Shown here piece after piece: positions 14,482-21,953 of a stretch of DNA of 21,953 nucleotides. The position numbers and the translations under genes are program-made. This DNA comes from a virus. How positions within the stretch are numbered: position 1 is the first letter of the stretch; every line of letters begins with the position of its first letter. The notes below the pieces were generated by a model. That model was not told the origin of the DNA. It was given only the letters and a program-made list of their open reading frames with translations, and searched no databases. Location: the IMG/VR virus record IMGVR_UViG_3300017739_002105, positions 1-21,953 of that record; one strand, written 5' to 3'.

Positions 14482-17400
14482 ATGGCTTTGAATGATGGCT
14501 TGTTCGCTAATCCGACTACAGGTGAAAGTGATTTTGGTGCAAGTAAATTAAAAGAAAGTACAAGAGCTTTTAAAAACTTAGCACCTCAAATGAATCAAAA
14601 TACTGAGGAATTAAAGAAAGTTATTTCTCAGTTTACTACTAGTAGATCTACAACACCTGAGACAAAAGATTTAGATTTAAGTAATATATTAGAAGAGTTC
14701 GGTGCAACTGATTATTCAGAGCCAAGTGCAGGTGATGCAGGTGGTATAGGCGGTTTTATAGATGCCACTTATGCCGCAGCCGATCAAGGTTTTGCTGATG
14801 TTAATTTTGGTGCTTCTCTTCTTTTAAACGACTCTGAAACTAACATGTTAGCCGCAGAACAAAAGTATCAAAAAAGTTTAAGTGAACCACCAAAGAGACT
14901 TGGTTATGATAAAGACAGTTGGTCAAAACTTATTGATGCTGATTGGTGGGGTAACTTAGCAGGTGGCACTATGCCCTCTATTGCAGGATTATTTGCTGGT
15001 GGCGGTGTAGGTGCGGTTACAGGTTCAGTAGTGCCTGGATTTGGTACAGCGGTAGCAGGTTTAACTGGTGCAGCAGGTGGTTCTGGTGGAGCGGTAGGTC
15101 TTCAACAACTTGGGGGAACTTTTAAAGATGCCTTTGCTTCTTATAGGCAACAAGGTAAAAGTATTAAAGAGGCTTATAGTTTAGCTTATGATGTAGCAAA
15201 AGTAGATGCCTTAAAATCTGGTGCTCTTGCATCTGCCGCTGTTTTATTAACACCTTTGCGAGTTACAGGATCTCTTACACAACCAATTGGTTATGGTGCT
15301 AGAACTTTTGGTGTTGGTGGTGCTCAACAACTTACTGGTAAATTAACTACAGGTCAACTTGCTAGTCAGGCAGCACAACAAACATTAATATTACAACCAT
15401 CTTTAGAAGTTGCTGACGTGATCTCATCTAATAAGATTGCCAGAAATAGTTTTGATAGAGATAGAGATATTTATGATGGTGCTGTGGATGCGGCAATTGG
15501 CTCTATTTTCTTTGACTTTCCAACAACATCCGCAGGTCTTGCTTATAACTATGCCAGAAGTGGTAAGTTAAAAGCACCATTTAGTACAGATTTAACTACA
15601 ACAGATACTAAAACATCGGATCAAACAAGTTCCACCCCTTTACTAGAAGATGGAACTTTAATTGATTTAGATCCAAGTCAATTCAAAGTTCTTAGTGATC
15701 CTGAAATAGCATCTAATAGAATATCTTTTTTATCTAATCAAATCACTCGTATGGAACAATATGATATCGATAAAAGAAAAGATGATAACTATAATGGCGA
15801 TGTTAGGGTTTCTAACACTGTAAATTTTTTCAAGTGGTTATCTCAAGCAGATAAAATTATTGCTGAAATTAATTCTATAAAAGATGTAGCGAAACGGAAC
15901 AGTCCTGAAAATCTAAGAAAATTAGGCGATGCACAAGAGAGAGTAGAAATCATTAAACTTATGATGGACCCAGTTAAGAATGTAGTGGTTCCACGATATG
16001 TTTTCCAATCAGCAAATGGTCAAGTTTATAGAGTGGTGTTGAGTAAGAATGGTAACCCATTAAGTCCATTTCAAAAGTCAGGTAAACCACAGAAGACCCA
16101 CATTACGGTTTTTGATCCTACCAGTAAAACTGGAACTCGATCCCTTGCTAAATCTAGTGGTACCTTATCTTCTAGTGGTGTACCTGTCCCTAAGAATATC
16201 TTGCTGACTGCTGCCGTCTATAGCCGTTTAGTCAATGCTAGAAACAGAATGTTTGCAGAGATGGATGAAGTAGATGCTTTTGATGCAGCGAACAGACCAC
16301 AAGAACAGTTAACTCAGACAGAACAAAAACCTGTTGAGCCAACTGAAAGACAGACACAAGCACAAGAAAAAATTGAAACTGCTGCTGAAGGTCAGACATC
16401 AGGTGATGTGATACCTGTCACACAAGATAATGCTGTGCAACCTCCCCTACCTTTTAACCAGACACAGACACCACAAGCTCAGACAGGCACAAAGTATTTT
16501 GCGGATCCTGAAACTGGTCAGTATGATATGAACCAAGGTTTTGAGTTTTCAACCAGACCAGAACAAGATCAGGTTATAGATCAAGCAGAAGCTGAAACAG
16601 AAGTTGAGTACACTCAAAAGACAACTAAGCCACGATTACCCGATGGTAATATTGATAGAATGTCTCCACCTATAACTTCCTTATCTGATGGCAAGAATAC
16701 TTTGTACACAGCCAGAATGGATTCAGGTTTTGATTCAACTATGTCATGGTATCAAGTTAATGAAAAAGGTTTTAACGTAGATACTGCTGTTTATACGACA
16801 CCTTTACCAATTGGTAATAATAAAGCCGAAGCGATTGAAACTCTTAAAAACAAACTTGCTCAGATGTCTGACAATCAGACAGTTAAATTTGCTCGAACTC
16901 AGAATATAAAAACTAATGATGCTGTACAAAGAGCAGGTGAACTACCTCTTGGCGAGGGTATAGAGGCATTACTTACTAATGTCCCAGGACAAGACAAACC
17001 TGCTGTTAGACAAATTATAAATATGTTTGCAAAAACTCTAGGTAAAAATTTAGAGAAAGTAGATGTTGTAAACTTAGCTAGTTACCTAACAAGAATGGAA
17101 ATAGATCCAGAGATTGCAGACGGTATGATCGGTGCATATCTTCGTGGTTGGATCAAACAAACTGAAGGCAACCTACAAAGAGGTGCCATTGCTATCAGAC
17201 TTAATCAACAACCATCCGTAAGAGTTGAATCTTTAGCACACGAATTAGTTCATTTTGGTATCAAGATGAAAGGCATAACACCAGAGATGATGGTGGATAT
17301 GTACAATAGTATTCCAGACACAGACTTCAATAAACAATTTATTGAGAATGATCCGTACTATAAAGACCTAAATATAGCAGACAAAGCTGAAGAGTATATT

Positions 17401-20400
17401 GCTTACACTCTCGGTGAGATGGTTGAGAATAGATATAGAGGTCCAGTAACAAGACGTAGTGGTGAATATGAAAACAAAATTCAATATTTTATCAGACAGA
17501 TTATCAGAGCCGTTAGAGAATTCTTTGAGAGACTTACAGGTAAAAACTTAGTTGATGATTATCTAAACAACATCAAAACTAAATACGGAATGGATACAGA
17601 AGCAAGTAATCCATTCGAGGATCAGACTGCTGTCTATGGCAGAGAAGCTCCCGTAGAAGAGACCACACCTTTATTTGCTCGTAAGACAGATGGAACAGAT
17701 GGCACAGACACACCGTCTAAGAGCATAGAAGATATACAAAAGGCAATACCAGAGTATAGAAGAGCAACAGTACAGAAAGCACCAAACACTGTATCCACAA
17801 CTATTGATGGTCAAAAATTTACAGAATTAGATTTGAACAAAAGAGGTATAGGTTATGTAGGTAAGAAGCCTGTGTCTCAGATATGGCAAGAAACTTTAGA
17901 TAAAGTTCCAGGTGCTAGAGCAGAATTAAAAAAATTAAAACTTGAAAATACAATGGTTCCAAGAGAAGAAGAGTTTTGGAATGCAGCTTTAAAATTACCA
18001 GACAGAGCTAGATATTGGTATGAAGTAAGCTCGGAAGTGATTGGTAATTATTTTCCAGATTTGACAAAAACAGAGATTGAAAAGTTTTGGGATGTAGTTG
18101 CGGCAACTAGTCCGATGGCTGACCCTATAGAAAATATGTTCAGAACAATTGCTTTATTGTCAGAGCATTATCAAAGCAAACCAATCACAACAGATCTTGT
18201 TAGTCCTACCGCAGTGTCCACTGCTTTATCCGATGAGTTACTAGGAGCACCTAAGACCAGATCTTTTAGTGGTACATTCTTATATCTTAGTGGTGTAAGA
18301 AATGAAGTACCTTTGTCTACTAATGATAGACAAGTTGCTTCTTCGTTTGGGATCACAGGGGATGACATAGCAAATAACTTTGTTATGTATCATATATTAA
18401 GTGAATTCTATATAGGTTTAAGGAATGAGCAGAATGCTAACTTACCTTCAGGTGTTCAACCTTATGAGACATGGCAGATCCAAGCACCTGCGTGGGTACA
18501 TGAAAGAGGTTTAACCAAAGCCTCAAAGAATGAACTACAAAATTATGATGACTATGCTCTTGTTTTAGAGAACAGAGTCATACCTAAATTAAAAGAAGCA
18601 GGTATTTCTATTCCAGATAATCAACTTACTAAAGATGTTCTTAGTAATCCAAACGTACCATATGCATTAAGAGAAAACCTATTAGGTTATCAACAAGCCT
18701 ATGTTGGAACCGTAGAAGTTAACACACAATCTAATGTTGTAGGTAAACAGTTTGAAGAGAACTCTGCTCTCATGAGAAATCAAGAAGGTTTTGTAGGATT
18801 AACAAAAGAAGCAGACACTATTATTGCAGACGGAATGAGAAAGTTAACTTCTCGATCTAAAGAAGGAAGTAAAAAATTACCATCTGTTATAGATCGAATT
18901 GCTAGTGCGATGGTGGGTAAAAAAGTTTCAATGGTACGAGTAACTACGGATGGCTTTGGTACATATGCAGGTTCTGCTTCACCAAACATTCGTATTCCAA
19001 TGAGATACAAAGATTCTAAAGGTTACGGAAACTTTGATGAAAAAGACGTAGATACTTTCTTATCATTATTAAGTGGACCTCTCGGACAAGAAGCCGCAGC
19101 AGCAGGTTTGTTTGTGGATGCTAATATGAATGAAGCACCTCCTGCGGGATTTGATAGAACTTTTAGTGTCTTTGTGAAAACTGGAAATGATACTAGACCA
19201 GACGACATTGACCCTAGAGGTATAGGAGAGTTAAGTGCTAAATTAAATAAACCTGTGTCTATGTCTATTGTAGCCAATGGTTATTTGTTTGATATACACC
19301 TAGAAGGGGGTCCTTCAATAACAGACCCTCAAGTTATTTCAGATGCAGTTGGAGGTACAGGTCTTGCTCTGTTAGGTGAAATTTATTTAATACCTAGAGA
19401 CTATAAGGTTCGTTATTTTGAAAGAGTTGCAACTCCATATAGTGATGGGTATAGTAAGATAATAAGTGATTTTAAGAAAGGAATAATAAATGAAGCAACC
19501 CAAGAAATTGCAGACCTCAGTCCTAGGATCGGGAAAGGTCAAGCAAGAGACTACATCCTCGGAAACATCGAAGAAATCACAACCGTACAAAATTCTATCC
19601 AAAAAAGAATTGAAAGAATTAGGCTTAGATCGAGGGAGCGAGTTAATAATCTCGATGAAGTAAGAGATAGAGTAAGAGCCTTACACGATGAAATGAAAGC
19701 TAAACAAAAGGCTTTTAATAAAAAGATAGAACCTAAGTTAGAAAACCTTAGACAGACTGAACTTAGATCACAAGAATCACAAGACACAATAGCACCATAT
19801 CCAGAAGACGTGGATACAGAGAATGACATTGATCCACTATTTGCTAGACGTTCTACTAATACATCCAAGACACAAGAAACATTAGAGAAAATATCTAAAA
19901 ATTCTTTTACTGGTATATTCACAAGTAGTGCCAGAAGATTGGTTGGTTTGGCTAGAGGTACAGACATTGGTTATAAATTAGCTAATATACTTGACCGTGA
20001 TAAATATGCTCGTACTTCTAGAGATACAACAGGTACTATTGAGATGGATGTACATGAAGAGATCAATCAGGGTCTTGGTAAATTCACACAACAATTCAAT
20101 GACATTTTAAATAATATGACAACTGCACAGATCAAGTTAGTGCCTGACTTGTTAAGGGGTAGGTTTGTAAACAAGCAAACAGGAAAAATACAGATCACTC
20201 CTGAAATGCAAAGAGTTGGTTTAGGGATCAACAAAGCAGTCGAACTTAGAAAGTTAATGAATGACTTATATAGTTTAATTGAACAAACTTATGCAAAATA
20301 TGGTGCCCCCGCTCCTCCAAAGATTCTCATGTACTTTCCGCAAATCTATAAATTAGATGGTAAATTTACAGATGGTATTTTAAGGGGTTTAGATAAAACT

Positions 20401-21953
20401 CAAGGCTTACAAGATTTCTTCAAGCAAGTATTTACAAATGATGGTGTTCAAGATGCTGATGTCAAAGCACAGGATTTAGTATCTAAGATTCTTAACGAGG
20501 GTAATGCTCCTACATGGGGTTTTGATTTAGCAACCGTTGCAGGTCAAAAGGTATTTAGATTTACTCCTCAAGAAATGAGAAGGGTTATAAATATGAACCC
20601 TTATCAAGAGTTTGATGTGACTATGGCTAACGGTCAGGTAAAGAAAATGAAGTTAGCAGATTTTCTTGACAATGATACTTACGGAGTTCTTCAAAAGTAT
20701 ATAACTACCACTGTTAGACGTATGGCTTTTGTGAATAGATTTGGTCCAAAAGCTGAGAAGATTACAGAAGCTGTTAATGAGGGTGGTACAATTGATCAGG
20801 AACTTGGAGCAAGAGGTGAAGCTCCATTATCACCAGAAGACAGATCAGCTATATTTAATTTAATAAGAGCAAATCTAGGTATATTGCCAACTCATTCATT
20901 TTTTGGTGCAGGAAAAAGTGATAAATCATATGGTGTACAACAAGGTATGAAGTCATTTACTAACTTGTTGTTTCTCAATCTATCATTCTTACCCGCAACA
21001 TTAGAGCCTTTAATTGCGTTCAATAGATTAGGAATGTTTGGTGGTCTCGCTACTTTAAATGAGTATGCAAAAAATACTTTAAGAATGCCTTACCGTATGG
21101 CTAAGAGTACTGCCAAAGGTGCGTTTACTAAAGGCACAATTGGAGACAAGTATAGAGAATTTAAAAAATCCTATGATGCAGATGATAGTGATTTACAAAT
21201 ATTTGCTAAACATATCGGAACTATCTTTGAAGGTTTTCAATATGCTTATCAAAATGCAGCCGAAGTAAATGCTAGTGTCAAATGGGAAAAAGTTGACCAG
21301 ATAATATTTAAGTACAATTTACTTCAGCCAATCACAGATGCGACAAGAGTTGCTGCATTAAGAGGTGCTATTGTATCCCTACCCCATTGGGCAAAGAAAT
21401 CTAAAAAAGGTAGTAAGATGTATACCAGATACTTACAAGAAGTAGGTCTTGTAGCATCTGATCTTGATATGTTTGACCCTACTGATCCAATGGGAACATC
21501 TAATCCAAAAATAAGAGCAGCTTTAAATGACATAGTTGCTTCTATTATTATTGCCCCAGATGCAGGGCGAAAACCTACATGGATGTCAGATCCAAGATTT
21601 GGTTTACTCTCACATATTAAAACATGGACATTTACTTTTACTAACACAGTCTTACAAAGATCATACAAAGAGTTGATGGCTCATGGTAATCCGATGCCTC
21701 TAGTTTACTTAGCAGGTTTTGGTGCAATGTTATCTCTACAACATTCACTTAGAGAATGGATGACATACGGAGAAGAAGGTAATCCGTTCCTCAATGAGAT
21801 GTTTGATGAAGAAGATGACACATTGAGGTTTGTTTATAATGCTTTTGAAAGAGGCGGTCTCTTTGGTGTCTTTCAATTTGCAGCAGATTTTATAGTTGGT
21901 TCAAGAATAGGAAGACAATCATTTGATCCAGGTGGAACATTAATACCTGCATA
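14482..21953 (+). CDS. Giant polyvalent virion protein, partial (at least 2490 aa)
   Basis: The frame is open from ATG 14482 (AGGA about eight bases upstream) to the window edge; the C-terminus is missing. Parts in order: N-terminal helices; a glycine-zipper segment at 154-213 (GGGVGAVTGSVVPGFGTAVA) that could insert in membranes; a Gln/Thr/Pro-rich linker at about 605-680; a zinc-metallopeptidase motif HELVH (H920, E921, H924) with a likely third ligand at E970 or E971 in ADKAEEYIAYTLGE; a segment at 1134-1350 resembling DUF7178-type phage domains (AATSP at 1207, GAPKTRSF at 1255, STNDRQVAS at 1279); a coiled coil at about 1694-1765; and an LPD38-like region at about 2354-2420 (PTWMSDPRFGLLSHIKTW). 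Motifs KFAR, PLFARK and PLFARR at 802, 1063 and 1785 sit between modules. Such proteins are thought to be packaged and injected with phage DNA, like T7 gp16. Domain names are by eye. Confidence 0.82.
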   Translation, partial: MALNDGLFANPTTGESDFGASKLKESTRAFKNLAPQMNQNTEELKKVISQFTTSRSTTPETKDLDLSNILEEFGATDYSEPSAGDAGGIGGFIDATYAAADQGFADVNFGASLLLNDSETNMLAAEQKYQKSLSEPPKRLGYDKDSWSKLIDADWWGNLAGGTMPSIAGLFAGGGVGAVTGSVVPGFGTAVAGLTGAAGGSGGAVGLQQLGGTFKDAFASYRQQGKSIKEAYSLAYDVAKVDALKSGALASAAVLLTPLRVTGSLTQPIGYGARTFGVGGAQQLTGKLTTGQLASQAAQQTLILQPSLEVADVISSNKIARNSFDRDRDIYDGAVDAAIGSIFFDFPTTSAGLAYNYARSGKLKAPFSTDLTTTDTKTSDQTSSTPLLEDGTLIDLDPSQFKVLSDPEIASNRISFLSNQITRMEQYDIDKRKDDNYNGDVRVSNTVNFFKWLSQADKIIAEINSIKDVAKRNSPENLRKLGDAQERVEIIKLMMDPVKNVVVPRYVFQSANGQVYRVVLSKNGNPLSPFQKSGKPQKTHITVFDPTSKTGTRSLAKSSGTLSSSGVPVPKNILLTAAVYSRLVNARNRMFAEMDEVDAFDAANRPQEQLTQTEQKPVEPTERQTQAQEKIETAAEGQTSGDVIPVTQDNAVQPPLPFNQTQTPQAQTGTKYFADPETGQYDMNQGFEFSTRPEQDQVIDQAEAETEVEYTQKTTKPRLPDGNIDRMSPPITSLSDGKNTLYTARMDSGFDSTMSWYQVNEKGFNVDTAVYTTPLPIGNNKAEAIETLKNKLAQMSDNQTVKFARTQNIKTNDAVQRAGELPLGEGIEALLTNVPGQDKPAVRQIINMFAKTLGKNLEKVDVVNLASYLTRMEIDPEIADGMIGAYLRGWIKQTEGNLQRGAIAIRLNQQPSVRVESLAHELVHFGIKMKGITPEMMVDMYNSIPDTDFNKQFIENDPYYKDLNIADKAEEYIAYTLGEMVENRYRGPVTRRSGEYENKIQYFIRQIIRAVREFFERLTGKNLVDDYLNNIKTKYGMDTEASNPFEDQTAVYGREAPVEETTPLFARKTDGTDGTDTPSKSIEDIQKAIPEYRRATVQKAPNTVSTTIDGQKFTELDLNKRGIGYVGKKPVSQIWQETLDKVPGARAELKKLKLENTMVPREEEFWNAALKLPDRARYWYEVSSEVIGNYFPDLTKTEIEKFWDVVAATSPMADPIENMFRTIALLSEHYQSKPITTDLVSPTAVSTALSDELLGAPKTRSFSGTFLYLSGVRNEVPLSTNDRQVASSFGITGDDIANNFVMYHILSEFYIGLRNEQNANLPSGVQPYETWQIQAPAWVHERGLTKASKNELQNYDDYALVLENRVIPKLKEAGISIPDNQLTKDVLSNPNVPYALRENLLGYQQAYVGTVEVNTQSNVVGKQFEENSALMRNQEGFVGLTKEADTIIADGMRKLTSRSKEGSKKLPSVIDRIASAMVGKKVSMVRVTTDGFGTYAGSASPNIRIPMRYKDSKGYGNFDEKDVDTFLSLLSGPLGQEAAAAGLFVDANMNEAPPAGFDRTFSVFVKTGNDTRPDDIDPRGIGELSAKLNKPVSMSIVANGYLFDIHLEGGPSITDPQVISDAVGGTGLALLGEIYLIPRDYKVRYFERVATPYSDGYSKIISDFKKGIINEATQEIADLSPRIGKGQARDYILGNIEEITTVQNSIQKRIERIRLRSRERVNNLDEVRDRVRALHDEMKAKQKAFNKKIEPKLENLRQTELRSQESQDTIAPYPEDVDTENDIDPLFARRSTNTSKTQETLEKISKNSFTGIFTSSARRLVGLARGTDIGYKLANILDRDKYARTSRDTTGTIEMDVHEEINQGLGKFTQQFNDILNNMTTAQIKLVPDLLRGRFVNKQTGKIQITPEMQRVGLGINKAVELRKLMNDLYSLIEQTYAKYGAPAPPKILMYFPQIYKLDGKFTDGILRGLDKTQGLQDFFKQVFTNDGVQDADVKAQDLVSKILNEGNAPTWGFDLATVAGQKVFRFTPQEMRRVINMNPYQEFDVTMANGQVKKMKLADFLDNDTYGVLQKYITTTVRRMAFVNRFGPKAEKITEAVNEGGTIDQELGARGEAPLSPEDRSAIFNLIRANLGILPTHSFFGAGKSDKSYGVQQGMKSFTNLLFLNLSFLPATLEPLIAFNRLGMFGGLATLNEYAKNTLRMPYRMAKSTAKGAFTKGTIGDKYREFKKSYDADDSDLQIFAKHIGTIFEGFQYAYQNAAEVNASVKWEKVDQIIFKYNLLQPITDATRVAALRGAIVSLPHWAKKSKKGSKMYTRYLQEVGLVASDLDMFDPTDPMGTSNPKIRAALNDIVASIIIAPDAGRKPTWMSDPRFGLLSHIKTWTFTFTNTVLQRSYKELMAHGNPMPLVYLAGFGAMLSLQHSLREWMTYGEEGNPFLNEMFDEEDDTLRFVYNAFERGGLFGVFQFAADFIVGSRIGRQSFDPGGTLIPA

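Noticed and set aside
19256-19266. Fourth copy of the repeated element inside the giant gene
   Set aside because: Only the 11-base right half matches; the left half is unrelated and the site encodes ordinary residues.
19023-19967. Minus-strand frames of 71-138 codons within the giant gene
   Set aside because: They are antisense to a continuous plus-strand coding frame with clear protein features and have no initiation signals.
21324-21668. Minus-strand frame of 114 codons
   Set aside because: It lies opposite the LPD38-like part of the giant protein; the plus-strand frame is the one with recognisable motifs.
1-21953. CRISPR array, tRNA genes or insertion sequences
   Set aside because: I looked for regular spaced repeats, cloverleaf-type segments and transposase motifs and saw none.

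Overview
The window is a stretch of an AT-rich (roughly 35-40% G+C by eye) tailed-phage genome that looks podovirus-like and marine. It carries most of a virion morphogenesis module, with every gene on the plus strand. There are no bacterial housekeeping genes, tRNAs, integrase or transposase in view. Heavy use of AGA and TTA codons and the protein types seen suggest a phage of an AT-rich marine alphaproteobacterium (SAR11- or SAR116-like hosts are candidates). That host guess is inference; the phage nature is firm.

Layout. 1-349 is a non-coding leader with AGACAT repeats, possible hairpins and a sigma70-like promoter. 350-2159 is the packaging pair: a probable small terminase and TerL. 2160-2371 holds a repeated regulatory element and a 44-codon basic ORF. 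2372-7402 is the head module: portal, a 90-aa protein, an acidic scaffold-like protein and an SU10-type major capsid protein, closed by a clear terminator hairpin at 7420-7447. 7469-10096 is the head-to-tail connection: a small internally duplicated protein, an adaptor (T7 gp11 position) and a beta-rich nozzle-like protein (T7 gp12 position). 10112-10573 encodes a HlyC-type lysine acyltransferase in the slot where T7 carries gp13. 10545-14477 is a run of glycine-rich or helical small proteins likely to be ejection or internal virion proteins. From 14482 to the window end one reading frame stays open for at least 2490 codons: a giant 'polyvalent' virion protein with a glycine-zipper segment, a HELVH metallopeptidase motif, a DUF7178-like segment, a coiled coil and an LPD38-like C-terminal region. 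Its stop lies beyond the window.

How the genes fit together. TerS/TerL would package DNA through the portal into a capsid built by scaffold and capsid protein. The adaptor and nozzle form the short tail. The glycine-rich proteins and the giant protein would be packaged and ejected with DNA. The acyltransferase sits next to, and overlaps, the first of these ejection-type genes, suggesting that a virion protein could be lysine-acylated.

The most interesting points are the HlyC-like enzyme with both catalytic residues at exactly HlyC spacing; a 25-nt element repeated nearly unchanged upstream of the portal, capsid and ejection modules (a candidate phage-RNA-polymerase promoter); repeated PLFAR(K/R) motifs at module boundaries of the giant protein; and an apparent frameshift near 12857-12868 that splits one ejection-type gene in two.
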